Assembly: GCA_003313425.1 (NCBI GenBank)
Contig: NHZP01000026.1
Coordinates: 682,001-746,000 of the forward strand
Direction: 5' to 3'
DNA from: Pseudopyrenochaeta lycopersici
Taxonomy: Eukaryota > Ascomycota > Dothideomycetes > Pleosporales > Pseudopyrenochaetaceae
DNA: 64,000 bases
The notes under the pieces were generated by a model. The model did no database searches. It saw only the letters and a list, made by a program, of their open reading frames with translations, and was not told the origin of the DNA. The stretch's first letter is position 1. Every line of letters begins with the position of its first letter. Of the stretch, positions 33,094-45,925 are shown one piece after another. The translations under genes were made by a program, and so were the position numbers.

Positions 33094-34613
33094 GAACGGA
33101 CGAAAATTTCATTGCCCTTGCGTTGAATTTCACGAGACGGGCAAAGACCTGCATTTGGAGGAACTGAGGTCATACCGAGGCAGCTCCGGAGCGTCTCGTT
33201 GGATTACGACATCGCTTGAGCTATTCATTGCCACCACGCCTGTTCAGTGCGAAGTGCCATTGAAAACTTAGGAGATGAGATTCATATTTTGCATCACCCC
33301 AAAAAATCTCCGATGCACATTCGCTACTCGAGCATAACGGGGAACTGAGGTGACGAATTGACATGCATTAGGGCGAATGCGGTTAGGCGCTTGGCATTCT
33401 CACAAATCTTTGTTGTGTCCACACGACAACGACAGACCCCTCACCGCCACCACACTCCAGGCTCCAGTCGGAACAGCACAACTCGATCGCGCGAGTGAAC
33501 CCTGCTTGCTATGTTACTGACGGTGTCGTCTAGCATTGATCTAGCAAGCCTAGCCACCCCGGCAATCGAGCCAGAGTGTTGAGGAGTGGGTGATGAGCTT
33601 CTGCGACGTTCACCTCCCGGCCACTGTCGCTGGCACCTCGAAAGCTTGTAGATTGTCTGGAAGCTGCCCGAGATCAACGGTCCCGTTACTCTACACCTCT
33701 TTAGGAAGTCTGCACGCGCTGTGCGAGCGCGAGTCGCCCAATCCGAGGGGCAGCCTCCACCGGCGCTTACAGAGCCGCGAGACATTAGATATAGAAATGC
33801 AAGAGCCATACACTCCAAAGCTGGGTTCCTAGGGAGCTCCAGACTCTCGAGTCGCGCTACTATTGCGTAGAAGGGCTTCCAATAAATCATGCCATCGCCT
33901 GGCTCGGTCTTGCACCGTTAGATTGGCCTCGCTCTTTGACTTATCTTCGCCTTTGGAACCGAGAACTTTCGTGAAGCCGACGCGCCTCGAGCAAGAGTGT
34001 GGTACAGTGGGCGAATTGTTGCGTCAGTCAAGCAACTCCTGGCATTATCGTGTCAAGATTCCGTCAGCCCGCTTATCGCTACGTATACGATAAGGAACCA
34101 CAATGACGGGAGCCCTCAATCTGGTTTCCCATAGTATCACTGGCATGTGCGTAGGCAGTTGGCCCTAGACATCGCGATGGCTCACTCTGCGAAGGCGCAC
34201 CGGCACCGCCAGGCATCGCAGTGACCGCATTCCCGTAACGCGAGCTGCGTCTGACATAGCTAAACTGAAGGTGCTAGGGAGCGAGCCACTAGCAGAACTA
34301 ACAAAACTGAAACATTGTTTGCATTCCAAGCTCACATTCAGTGACCTAACAAGTCATATGGGACAGCTTAGGAAACCTTGACACGTGGTAAGGTGAGCCC
34401 CACGACTGCTGATATGGATGCTTAGGGCGAAGGCGTTCCTGGTCGCTCCATATTCGGACTTTTCTTTCTCCAAAGGTTCCAGGATCCACCTTGTCTATTT
34501 TCGTTTCCTAAGTCATCACGGGATTCCGGGGTGTCTTTCCTGTCTACGGGGTGTGGCTGCTGCAGGGTCGTGAATGATCATGACGCTAACGCCTTGGCCG
34601 TCCGAGCGCGACC
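33094..34613. other. 1.5-kb gene-free region
   Basis: A 149-codon minus-strand frame (33441-33890) is present, but its composition (Arg/Ser-rich, no motif) suggests a chance frame. The right end is the promoter of the RING-PHD gene. Confidence 0.5.
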
Positions 34614-34619
34614 TATAAA
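34614..34619 (+). promoter_or_regulatory. TATA box of the RING-PHD gene
   Basis: TATAAA about 100 bases upstream of the ATG at 34716. An ATG at 34664 in another frame lies between the two and opens a frame that overlaps the main start. Confidence 0.5.
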
Positions 34620-34715
34620 GTGTGGAACCCCTCCCGCTTTCACCTTGACCACCTCCTCGACTTATGAATCGCGTTGACCAGCACCTTCGTTCTTTCTTCT
34701 CAAAACACCACTCTA

Positions 34716-36827
34716 ATGGCCGAGACTTGTATAGTCTGCCTCGGCGACCTCGCCCCCCAAGACGACGGCCCTACCGGCCCCGGATCGCCGCTTGCGACCG
34801 GCTCGCTTGAGGATGGGGCTGATGCCGGCCGCCAAGTTCACGACAGTAGCAAGAAGCCGGCTTTTGAACCCACCAAGGATGATGAATTGGTCGCACATTT
34901 ACTGCCATGTGGCCACAACCTGCATGACGAGTGTCTGAAGCCTTGGGTCGAAAGGGCGAATAGTTGCCCAATATGTCGAGCCAGTTTCAACATGGTCGAG
35001 CTTAGCGCGCGTGTTGGAGGTATGTTAATCCAGGAAGTCACCGAGTGCTGCAGTTGCGATGTCGCTGTTGTTGCCTGGTAGTGGCCCGGCTACTGGCTAA
35101 ATGGTCAGTCAAGCTCAGCTCAACCTCTGCACAGTCCGCACCATGTCGGCGTTATACCAAAGTGGTTGAATTAGCCCGATGACAGTCACTAACATCATGT
35201 AGGCCCGAAGTTATCCGAGTATGCCGTGCAAGACAAGCAACAAGTTGCCGACATTGACCCGTCCATGATCATTGAGGAGGACTACACACTTGAAGAGGAT
35301 GACGGCAGTTATGATGCATGCATGGTCTGTGACGAGTTTGGCGACGCGTCACAACTCATGTACTGCCATAGCTGTGAACAGCTCTGTCATGTATTCTGCG
35401 CTGGCCTTGATCGGATGCCGTCGCGTGGTCCATGGTACTGCCATGGCTGCGTTGAGAATCCTGGCCTGTTAGAAGCTGCTTCCCGACGACGACCGGCCGC
35501 TCGAGGCCCTGCCGCCTGGGTGAATGGACGAAGTCGAGTTCCTCGCCATAACCGAGGGCCAGATGAATGGGTCGGTGTATGGCAAAGCGTCTGGGACCGT
35601 CTCCAATTCGACATCGAGTTCCCCTTCGAAGACGACGAACAGTCTGAAACTCAATCCGACATCCTGAGGCGGGATAACCATCTATGGGAGAGACGCTTTG
35701 CGCTTGCCCAGCAAGTGGGCGCCGGAACTCGCTTTCGAGCCGCCGCTGACAACATTCACTCTCGGCGACGTGGTTCTAACTTGTCGTCCCGACCTACGAA
35801 CCGTACACTTCATCGCGAACCCCCAAAAACGCCTAAAGATCCCGAATCACAAGAAGAGCTCCGTGCTTGGAATCAGTTTGAAAAGGCAAGAGATCAACTC
35901 GCACAATTGGATGAGCAGCCTACAACTAGCGCCCCCAGTACCACCAGCAGTCGCCGAGCTCGCAAGCGGAAGTCAGTTGATTCGTCACCTGCGGAATCGG
36001 AGCCTCGCGAGCAAAAGCCGGAGCGTAAGCTAAAGCGTCCTAGGACACGACTGCATATGGACAATGGAGAATCCTCCGCAGTTGCAGCTCGTCGCAACAT
36101 GGCTGGCAATCAGCTTCCGTCAGCGTCAGCAACATCGCCGCCCGCTGCTCCAGTCGTTGAAGCGCCTGCTGCCCCTGGCTTTCTTCAGTCATTGCTGCAG
36201 GAAGTCGAGGTTGATCGCTTTGCAGAACGTGACAAGGAGATTGCTGCTCCACAGCCTCGCCGCATCATTGTCGAGCGCGCCTGCTCTCCTCAGAATTCTT
36301 CACCTGGATTATCCCCTGTTTACCAAAAGCCACATGGCATGACCACTCCGCCACCACTCAACCTTACTCGCACAAAATCGCTAACTCAACAAGACGAACA
36401 ACTCTCGCCCACGTACTCGCCCTTCTCACCTGCTGATGAAGATCGACCTGGTCGGCACAAGCTCACTCATCGCACCGCTGGTCTGAGTAGCCCGCCTCGC
36501 TCTAAGGACTCATCACCGTCCCGTCCCACTCTCTCATATTCTACCAAGGCAGAGTTGCAACGAATGGTTACTGCCGTTCTTAAACCACTATACTTGAAAA
36601 AGGATGTTACAAAGGAAGAGTATACAGATATTAATCGCGATGTTTCGCGCTTGCTGTACGAAAAAGTCGGTGAGGCAGGCGCAGATGCGCTAGCTGATCA
36701 GGACACCAGGGAGAAGTGGCAGCAAATGGCGAGCGGTGAGGTGGACAATGCGGTCAAGACTCTGAGGGCTAATAACATCATCGCTCTATCTCCCGCCGCC
36801 GAAGACTCTGCGTCATCGTCATCTTAG
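34716..36827 (+). CDS. RING and PHD finger protein, PHRF1-like
   Basis: Exons 34716-35019 and 35203-36827 give 642 residues; the 183-nt intron (GTATGT, CACTAAC branch) separates the two zinc modules. The RING opens at residue 5 (CIVCLGDL). It is interrupted by a ~45-residue acidic insert and closes with [13 protein letters not shown] and SCPICRASF. The PHD follows in exon 2 ([36 protein letters not shown]). The middle is Ser/Pro-rich with basic clusters ([18 protein letters not shown]). The C-terminus is a helical SRI-like domain ([20 protein letters not shown]), as in animal PHRF1, which binds the RNA polymerase II CTD. The likely role is a nuclear E3 ligase that reads histones. The frame is open to 34674 but without an ATG. 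Confidence 0.92.
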
Positions 36828-38656
36828 CGATATTGCGTTCATCTTTTTTATCCATGCATTTCAGCCAGATTGGTACATTACGGCATCTCGGCGTCTGGCC
36901 TTTGGTAGATGACACTTAGCTACGAACAATATCTTGGTGTTACACGGAAGTACGGGATATGATACCACGGATTTTGGCTACCCTCATGTATGGAGTTTCG
37001 GAAATCTGGTAGATCATGCGTTACGTTCTTAGAGATGAAGTATGAGCAATTGGCTCATACATGAGCTCTGTACTGCCCCAATAGAGTTCTTCAGAGCTCC
37101 TACAATATCAGACTTATTCTATTCGTTCTAAACGAACGCCTGTCAAAACAGCAATCGTCGTTAGATGAAGATGTTTGAAAAGTCGAAGCGCATGGGCGAT
37201 TGACGATGATTACTCCCTCTTGTGATAAGACACTTCCATAACAGTGCTACCCGTTATAAGGAACATATGCTGCTAAGGAATTTGGTCGTGAACTACTCTT
37301 CACCTGAGTTCCCTCAGTTATTGAACGTATGCTGCTGAAAAGTAAAATGCTGTTCATCAACAGTAGTCTTCGCTTGAGATCGAATGACCTTTTTCAGGAG
37401 TCCAAATATTGGGGCATCAGCCGCGTACGTGGAATGCAACCCAATTACTTAACATGACTGACTCTACATGCTGCTTTTGGTGGTCAGTGGCTTAGAAGTT
37501 GTATAGTATAGCTCGGTGGTTTGGTTGTATAATTGGAGAGCATTGTTGAGCTTCGAAAAGAAAAATGAGTTTCAATTGATTAAGACATTGTCGTTGAAGC
37601 GTCCATATATACTTGGATTGATGTTCATGAGCATTTTCTTGGTCGCTTCTCCAGGTAATCCCTTTGCCAATTGTGGGGCCCAGATCTTTCCATAAAACGA
37701 CGACACGCTGCAATTCACGGGCTGCATTCTGGTTTATGTTTTAACTTCCCGTAGTGCGCTTGATATAAGTGATTAATTGCCAGTGTTATTGGTGACATTT
37801 CGTTTGGCGAACCAAAACATCCTTAGCTCCTCTACCCAGGCCCATTGATACGATCTGGAAAGACGTAGAGCCAGAATACTTTTACCCTGATTTCATCCTC
37901 TAAGTTGAGCTGGATTCTTATTGGGAATGTTGGTGCGTTTGCCGTTGTCATGTTCCACTTTCCCTTTCATTCACCAACGCAAGTTACTATCGGCCTAATT
38001 TGCTTCATCTGACTGTCATCCAATTCATGAGTTTACTGTTTTGTCGTTGGAACTATTTTACGTACTAAACTTGTCTATTACCATCCATCTAGGTGCTATC
38101 TAGTATCTTAGTCTTATGTACTTACAGCCTCGATAGGGTTCTGTGTGAGATATTGTCGTATACATTCTTTTCGTTTTTGACCTTTACAGCAAATAAATCA
38201 ATAGCTTCAATTCATTCATAAGTTTACAGTGTGTTTCAATCGAATACGCAATATTGTTTCAATCTTAGATATATCTCATTCGTAGTTGCTTGGACGTCGG
38301 AAACTGTACTACACATACGTTGTATGGCCATATACGGTAGGTAAAAGCAAATAGATTGAAACAGGTGGCTTGGTTTTATATCTACAAAGCAGGAAATATA
38401 TACATAATAGAGAAGATATAAATGTGCGTGCGATCCTACCCTATCGGACGACCAGACATCTGTGCAAACAAACCCCACGCACCTCCACTTTTTTTTGATA
38501 CCAACAATAATTCGTCGGAAAAAACTTGAACCAAACAGACGACATAAATAAAATGCGAAATAAATGACAATCCATCCTCAGGAGCCACTGTTGGAATCAA
38601 CAGATGATGTCTGGCAGAGCAAGGCATCCCTTTGGGAGCTGCAGGTGCATCCTCCC
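36828..38656. other. 1.8-kb AT-rich gene-free region
   Basis: No frame above about 80 codons with family content, and no splice-joinable exons. The DNA becomes AT-rich after 37700. Decayed repeats are possible but nothing diagnostic is visible. Confidence 0.5.
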
Positions 38657-39442
38657 CTAAACAAAAGCTTTGTCAAGGTTAGGAATGAAGTTGCCGTTCT
38701 TGAATGGAACATTGGCGCTTCCAAAATTGGCGTTCTGAAGGCCATCCCTGGCTTCTTTGGGCATTGCATCCCAATCGCTGATAAAGTACGAGCGCCCAGT
38801 AGTAGCCGTAAATTGCAACTCGTGATTTCTGGGAAACGAAACGTAATATTCGACCTTAACGTTGTTTCCAACCCTTTGTGGTTGGGTGGTGACTTTGTAG
38901 TCGCCGTGGCCAGATGCAGCGGCACCTAGGATTCGAGGGTTGCTGTTCGCAGGATTGTCGATCCAGACTACAATGCTCTCCCAATCATGTCGGTGGCCAC
39001 CCGCGACGTTACCAGCGGCTGGCTGGTCCTTAGGGAAATACCAGGCATACATGATAGCGAATTTGCCCTTATGCCAAGCTGCTCGAGCGTACAGTTGACC
39101 CTTGTTTGGATCGTTACAACCAGCACTCACATTACCAGTATCCTGAAGTCCACCGCTAGAAGTGACGGGAATGATTAGCAAAATCAAGAATACCGAATTG
39201 AAAATTTACCTTGTGTCTCCTTGATCATTTACAGCAGTGTATGGTCGGCAGCCATGAGCAATATGGAGCAAAGGCGTGAAAATCTCGATAGCTCGACCTA
39301 TATTACCCCCCTGAAGGCGTGTAGGGACGGGATTGAAGGAATCGTGAGGTTTAACCGCACGTTCCTGAATGCTTTGGCCGATGGGGCTGCCGAGGGAACC
39401 CATTGCCATAGCTAGAGTGGAGAGAATAGTGATTGGAAGCAT
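38657..39442 (-). CDS. NEP1-like protein (NLP, NPP1 domain), secreted necrosis-inducing type
   Basis: Exons 39210-39442 and 38657-39155 encode 243 residues across a 54-nt intron (GTAAAT, GCTAATC branch). An N-terminal hydrophobic signal peptide ends near residue 18. The NPP1 domain (PF05630) follows, with the central heptapeptide GHRHDWE intact at about residue 130, and the length is usual for the family. Two cysteines at the expected places, early in the domain, point to type 1 NLPs. Family members are secreted and many bind sphingolipids of eudicot membranes; others in the family are non-cytolytic, and sequence alone does not say which this is. No frame break is seen. It stands alone in gene-poor DNA, with a TATA box upstream. 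Confidence 0.93.
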
Positions 39443-42285
39443 GGTGATATCGATGATACTTTTATAATATTAAAAGGAGACTTTGTAATGAGTGAAGAAG
39501 CTGTGTTTTCCTGTGAGTGTTGAGATATGGGAGAGAGGGCAGTTTCTTCCAGTTTATATATCTCTACTTGAGCATCTGTGCACTTGTCGTCTGTTCAGGA
39601 TACCAAGCGTTATCCGCACAGCATCAAGGTCTTTGATGATCTATGCACTGCTAGCATGAGTCTTTCGCCGAACTTTACCAGTCACGATGCTACGGGCACG
39701 GTTCGTCAGGTGTTGTGCCTTTCCATCTTTGGACTCAGGAAACTTTGACGGTGCTAGTGCATTTGTCTGTTTGCTTTCAATTTCCGAGATACTACCGCAT
39801 CTCTCCTCTGTTCATTGGTATTTAGCTACTTACGAAACAAACTAGTAAAGAGGACAAGCCCTATATCTTGTGGCATGCTGGGCACTGATGTAAAAAGGTG
39901 TTCAGCGATCTTGCCATGCGCCTTCCAGGTGCTCAATAGAGAACAATGCACAGACGACATTACAAATACTTGTCGCGCGCGAAAATACCCCGCCCGCGCT
40001 CACAAGATGTAACAGTCTAGACACTGGGGGCTTGGATTATATCATGGCAGTGAATCACCGCATACAGTCATATTTGATCATCACATAATATCACCACATA
40101 ACACCAAGTTTTTGAGAATTATTCACAGTAACATGAACATATCTTTGCGGAAGGGCAAGACTGGTCTCTATGTACACACACACATAGAGATACTGTATGG
40201 AGCGTATCGAGGAACATGAATGCAACGTTGCAGCAGACGCCAAGAGTCTAAGCACAGCTATACTATGACCAATTAAGATCTTGTCGGAGTCAAGATGGAT
40301 CTAAGATTGAGGCGAGCAACACGGCGAGAACCGAACCTGGGGTAAGCCAGGAACTGTCCGTCCGAACGCACAGACACGGTGAAACGTCATGCCATTCACA
40401 AAGTATTGGCAAGGAACTATTCATCCTAGGGCGCATTGCCGAATGCGAGAGAATGGGGTATGTTTGATAAATAGCTTGCTCGTTGTTGCTAAATTCACTT
40501 TGCGGAGATTAACAGAGGATGCTTCACAGCCTTCGAAAGCAATTCAAATGTGCACCCAGCGCCGCCACATTCTCACCCTCTCTAAAAGCAGGCCCATTAG
40601 ACGACAGAGGGCTCGTATTTTTGTTTTCAAATACTGGAACGTGGTGTTCCTGCATAAAGAAACTGCCAAAAACATGGACCTTCCCCGCAATGGCATCTCG
40701 GTGGTGCTTAAAGAGTTCTACTAGCTGTTTCAGTACCGATCGGATCGGGCACTAATTGCGTGTGAAGGCGCTCGTATTCTGAACCCTCGAACGTCATCCC
40801 TGGCCGGCACGGACCCTATCGCTTAAAAGATACGAGCCCCATTGCCGCTTCCGCAAAGTGTTCACTCGTCAATGCCCAGAAAAATGCGGGCTTGGTATAG
40901 ATAGCTTGCGAACATGTCTAGTATGATGGCACCGCTTTGCTTGTATGCCAAGCGATTCTCCTGACTCTGTGTTCTCATATTAGACCGCTATGTAACCTCC
41001 CGGCCCGAGAGCTAACTTGGACTTGTTTCTCATGGAACGGACTTGTGTGGATAGGATCTCCTGCTGCATTTGACTTTGCGGCTCCGAGTGATCCGATATA
41101 GAAACACATGCGAAAACGGCGATTTTGACATGCACACAAACCCAACTAGTGCTTGCTCTGCCCAAATAACCGACTCCGGTCCGATCTCCATGCTCAAACA
41201 TTGCTGATCCTTTATCTACAGGCTCTCATCTTTTGAATAAAGCTAAGCAACTTGTCCATACGGATCCTACCGGCTCATGCCTCTCGTGCCAACCAGAATG
41301 AGGTCGGGCTAACGAGATGTATATGCTTTACCGCATTAAGCGTATGAGGCTAAGGGGTGCTTGTTTCATGACTGATGACCAACTGAAAAAGGCTGGACTG
41401 CAACTTGCGTGCTTGTCTTTTTTTATCTAATTATTCATTTTTCCAAAACGGTATTCATCAGAGTGGCAATCAAGAGCGTGGCCTTCATTTCCGTATGCAA
41501 CGAGGGGGCAAAAAGACTAATGGAGTCGGGGGCTTAGGAGCAAAGGTGTTCTAGCTCAAACAGGCGGCTGAGACACTTCTCGATATCAACGTTCAACGCA
41601 TCATCACCTCTTAACTGTGGAGCCTGGAGCTCTCACAACACTGATTTGACACTGTCCTTAGTCCGTCGAGCATTCACTAGGTAAGTCTTTAATCAATCTT
41701 CGTTTGCGAACCTTTCAGCTGTGACCTGGACTGCAACAATGGATCTTGCTTTATTGAGCTAAGTTTATGCACGCTGTTTACCATTACTGTTGTTTTTCGA
41801 ACCTATTGGTTTGTGGGCCATAACTATCAATAACTTAGATCTGGGCCAAATTATTCCCTTCTTAGGTCCAGGGCTACTGTTCTACATATTCTTACCCCTC
41901 TTGTTTGTTTAATGTTCTCTTGGGCATAATTATGGTCAGTTCGTCGTTAAGTGATCATGTTTAGCTGGGGAGACTGAAGGGAGATAGGTGCCAAGTGTGA
42001 ACTTGGCATATGTTGCATCGATGCTTAGGAACTTAGAGCAATCGAATGTAGAGGGTGAGTCGAAGGTGTACATTATAGGCAAGAATATGATAACACCCAC
42101 AAAGGAGAGTTTGTACAGATATAATGTTTTTGTATGTATTACCAGACAGAATTTCAAAGCAGTGATGGCAATCTTTTAAACACTAAACTCATCACTGTAT
42201 TAAATCCTCGAGTACACTCATTATTAACTACTTCTAATGACTGGCAGAGCATTCTCAGCTCTGCCTGACCCACCGATGAAGCCAC
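39443..42285. other. 2.8-kb gene-free region beyond the NLP gene
   Basis: The near end is the NLP promoter, with a TATA-like sequence at 39553-39560. The rest has only short frames on both strands without family content. No transposon features (terminal repeats, transposase motifs) were recognisable by eye. Confidence 0.5.
39553..39560 (-). promoter_or_regulatory. TATA box of the NLP gene
   Basis: TATATAAA on the minus strand, about 110 bases upstream of the NLP start codon at 39442. The position fits a regulated promoter with a leader of about 80 bases. Confidence 0.5.
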
Positions 42286-43639
42286 CTACACAATTGCCTC
42301 AGGCCTCTCCACCCGCCTCTTCGCCGTGCCGAGTCCAGCGTGTCCACGCTCCTGATGCTCGCCCAACCACGGCTTCAGCGCCTCGCCTACTAAACTCTGG
42401 CGCACGAAGTAGATGATCTGCCCAATGATGATGAGAACAAAGGCAATCGGGTACATCCAGTGAATGGTCAAATGGAAGACCTTGACACCAATGGCGACAC
42501 CCCAGAAAGACCCAGTGAGAAGAGAGATGTTGAAGAACGCCGCGCTGGAAAGGCGGAAAAGCACTGGTGCTAGTGAGTAGAAGAGCGAAAGGATAAGCGT
42601 GTAACCTGTAAGGTACCCGCCAACCTTGCCGTTCCACGTAGCACTGCGGAACGCAGCGCGGTCGAAAATCCCGGCTTGCGTGCCGTTGATGAACATACCC
42701 CAGAACGCCAACTGTCCCACGACCTCATAAAGCGGGCGCTCACTAACGAGCCATTCTTCGAAGACATTAGATAGGCCATAGAAAGTGGCGCCCAGTAGCG
42801 CAAAAAGGTCACCCTTGACCTCATCCGTGGCGCCAAACTGGTTGGCGCCCGTGATTTGGTCAGACCCAAAGATGACACCGAGACCGCCGATGCAGAGTAG
42901 AATACCAAAGATCTGCGTATAATGGTACCGGACCTTAAGGAAGATAAAGGAAATGATTACAACCACTGCAATGGCCCAGAAGTTGATAAGTTGGGCGCTC
43001 AAAATCGTAGTCTGTTCTTTCGTTAGCATACTGCTTCTTCATTGCACAAAAAGTTTGGATTTGGTGAACATACGTAGCGGTATGCCAGCACAACGAAGTA
43101 ATTTCCCTCGACGTCGAAGAATGCCAAGATGAAGAATCGCCATCCGTCAAAAATGACCAGACGACCCCATTTCTTGAATCCGTATTTATAGATCGTGTAC
43201 GTCGTGTAGATCAAGTTGAGAAGAACGTAATTGAAGAAGGACTGGAAAGCAGGGATCGAAGTTCCCTCAGCCGACAGAAGCGAAGAGAGCGTATTCGTAG
43301 ACGTAATACAAATCGCGAGGACTACGTGCGAATCAGTAATTGTTCGTTCAACCTCAATTGGTAAGTGAAGGACGAGATTTCAGAAATGTACATACCCTGC
43401 CCGATCATCAAAGTAATCCAAAACTGCTTCGTCTTGACATACTGGAACCAGCGTCCCTTTGTCTGCGCATCTTGTTCCAAGACCTCATTCCCATGCCCAG
43501 GTACTCCATTGTGGGGCTCATTTCCAGAACTCGCGTAGGTACCTGCTGTGGCAGTCTTGCCTACATACTCAGGCTGACCCATGTCGTCGCCCTTGTTGGG
43601 GACGATGCCGTTGGCGGGGTATGTTTGGACTGGGTTCAT
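42286..43639 (-). CDS. SLC35F-type solute carrier (DUF914 family)
   Basis: Exons 43396-43639, 43074-43321 and 42286-43011 give 405 residues, with introns of 74 nt (GTATGT) and 62 nt (GTATGT, GCTAACG branch). After a polar ~65-residue N-terminus there are about ten membrane helices. The family hallmarks cross the joins: QFWITLMIGQVLAICITSTN, FFDVEGNYFVVLAYRYTTIL and LGATFYGLSNVFEEWLV. Members belong to the drug/metabolite transporter superfamily (PF06027). Their substrates are largely unknown, and location in an internal membrane or vacuole is only inferred. The C-terminal tail is basic and short. Confidence 0.92.
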
Positions 43640-44671
43640 GGTGCTGTCGATTTCTCGAGACCAGAATTGAAGGCGATGGCGACGAGGCTCGAAGGCTCAA
43701 AGTACGTCGAAACTATAAACACGGTGTATAGGTGATTCGCAAAATGGAGCTTTTTGCATTCAGACGTGAGCGCAAAACTCCTGAAGTCGCTCACGGTGGT
43801 GTACAGTCAGGGCCGTACAACAATTGCGAAGAATACAGAGCAGCTTTTGCACGGGGGGGTCCGCCACCATTATATGCATCTTATGCTCGCGAATCGTGAT
43901 TCGCTCATTGTTCGCACCCACGCGGTCGCAGGAAAAAAGCTGCTTGGCCCCGGTGCTCGAGGTTGTCGATCTCCACATAGTCGTGGTTAGTCTACGGATC
44001 TTTACCCCTCCAGAGCTAGTGCGTGCAAGATTTCCGTACTCTGGCCGCCCATGTGTGCAGGCGAGAACCGAGATTTGCTTTTTGGTGCATCTTGAGGTGT
44101 AAGAAGGCTGAAGTTGCAAGTTGTCATTTGATAGGAAGAAATGCCCGTGGGATGGTGGTTGCGCTTGCCGCGAGATATTCAAGCCATTGTGTGATCATGG
44201 GACAGCAATTCGGGCTATTGATAATGCGATTCAAACCTTTGAGGCGCCATAATAGAAATTCACCACTTAGGCTTAGTACCTTCCCGGCGATGCAGAAACT
44301 TACGTCTCGCCTTGCGCCGTTATGGGCCCAGACACCTGGTACTAGGGACAATGAACGATCAGTGGGTCACACATAAAGCACGGCCATCAGCTACGAAAGC
44401 GGCAGAGGCGACAGATCTTGCAAAAGCAGGGGTTTTATATTTGTCTAGGTAGAGTGGGGAGAAGAATCCATATCCATCGGCCACTACAAGCCAGTAACAC
44501 AATGGCAGGAGAAGAATTATCCACACGCCACTAATGAACTTTAGGCAATAACAAGCAAGCAAAGAGTAAAGCAGAACAAGTGTAAAGAAGGACAACAGTT
44601 GGCAGATCGCGGATTGTTGCGATCAGTGTTTCCATGAACCAAAGTCAATCAGTCGGCATACCACAATCTGC
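43640..44671. other. 1-kb gene-free spacer
   Basis: Promoter of the SLC35F gene and the 3' flank of the eIF5 gene, both read leftward. The overlapping frames at 43754-44376 on both strands have no family content. Confidence 0.45.
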
Positions 44672-45925
44672 CTACTCGGAATCCTCCTCATCACTCTCGG
44701 CATTGTCAAGCCATTCTTTGAACTTCTCGGCCGATTTGCGGACGCTCTTGCTCGTCTTCAAATCCACGTACTTCTTGCTAGCCTTCGCGCACCATGTCTT
44801 CAAGACCTCCTCGGAGATGAGGTCGTTCTCGTAGTACTTGAGCAAGATGGCCGAGATCTGAGGAATAAGCTCAGGCTTGTCGTTGCCGACAAAGCGCTCA
44901 GTGCCGCCCAGAAAAGCCTTCTCATGCTTTTCAGAAGTGATCATCTTCTTAAGCATAGGAGCACGCCCCTCGATCTGCTTAACAATCTTCTCAGTGAAGA
45001 GAGTCTGGGGGATGACGGTCAGAGTGCGGTGCTTCGACTCGATGCCCAGCTCTTTTGCCTTGATGTATATTTCGACATTGTCAAGCTTGTCGACACCACC
45101 CTTCTCCGCAGCAGTGTCGATGATCCACTTGCCAAAGACATCGTAACTAGAGCCACCTTCGCCGTCCTCATCATCCTCAATGACAAGAGCGCGCTTGAGA
45201 TCGTCGGGCAGATCCTGGGCACGAGCCCTGATGGCCTCCTCGGAGGTATCAATGTGCCACTCGACCTCCTTGGCATCCTCTTCTTCAATCTCTTTGGCGC
45301 CCTCATTGATCTGACGAGTGAGCTCGTCATCGCTACCAGCCTCAACAGCGAGGTCTCCTTCTTCGCCGTTCTCCTCTGCACTGTCACCGGGGCTGCCACC
45401 GTCGGGCGAGCCGCCCTCACCTCTGGCTTCAGCCTCTTTGCGAGCACGACGCTCAGCCTTCTTGCTGGACTTGTCCTTCTTGCCCTTCTTGGGTTCGTTC
45501 TTCAGAATGAAGGAGCTCAGCTTCAGGCGGCCATCGACGTCTGAGATCTTGCCACAGGCCTTGCAGTCAAGCGTGATGTGGCCGTCCTTGATGTGGACGT
45601 CGGTTTCGGGGTTTTTGCACTTCTTGCAGAGGACGAACTTGGCGATGAAACCATCAAGGTAGTCCTGGAGCTTGCTGGCGTCATGGGCGCCGTTGATAAT
45701 CCAGCGGTCATCGTTGGGGTTGGTGTTGGTCTGGGCTCCGAGTTCAAAGCCGAAGTACTTGATGACGTGAGCGGGGGGGCGGGCGAGGGACTGAGCAACG
45801 CTGCTCAGGTTGACGATGACAGTCTTGATGCCATTGCCCTTGCCTTCGATTTTAGACTGGATACGCTCCATCTTGTAGCGGTAGAAGGGGTCGGTGACAT
45901 CGCGACGGATATTGACGGTGGCCAT
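44672..45925 (-). CDS. TIF5: Translation initiation factor eIF5
   Basis: A single intronless exon of 417 residues, the usual length. The N-terminal GTPase-activating domain begins NIRRDVTDPFYRYKM and includes the arginine finger (about R16). YFGFELGAQTNTNPNDDRW and the Cys4 zinc ribbon follow (CKKC...CKAC, ~100-125). The linker is Lys-rich then acidic. The C-terminal W2/HEAT domain (~250-410) ends in the acidic-aromatic box KEWLDNAESDEED, which contacts eIF2-beta and eIF1/eIF3. eIF5 triggers GTP hydrolysis by eIF2 at the start codon, in the cytosol. Long antisense frames over this gene are codon-bias shadows. Confidence 0.97.
   Translation of the reverse strand: MATVNIRRDVTDPFYRYKMERIQSKIEGKGNGIKTVIVNLSSVAQSLARPPAHVIKYFGFELGAQTNTNPNDDRWIINGAHDASKLQDYLDGFIAKFVLCKKCKNPETDVHIKDGHITLDCKACGKISDVDGRLKLSSFILKNEPKKGKKDKSSKKAERRARKEAEARGEGGSPDGGSPGDSAEENGEEGDLAVEAGSDDELTRQINEGAKEIEEEDAKEVEWHIDTSEEAIRARAQDLPDDLKRALVIEDDEDGEGGSSYDVFGKWIIDTAAEKGGVDKLDNVEIYIKAKELGIESKHRTLTVIPQTLFTEKIVKQIEGRAPMLKKMITSEKHEKAFLGGTERFVGNDKPELIPQISAILLKYYENDLISEEVLKTWCAKASKKYVDLKTSKSVRKSAEKFKEWLDNAESDEEDSE

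Noticed and set aside
33441..33890. 149-codon minus-strand frame
   Set aside because: No motif, odd composition and no splice partners; probably chance.
44924..45544. 206-codon frame antisense to eIF5
   Set aside because: Mirror of biased codons in eIF5; hydrophobic content comes from reversed Lys/Glu codons.
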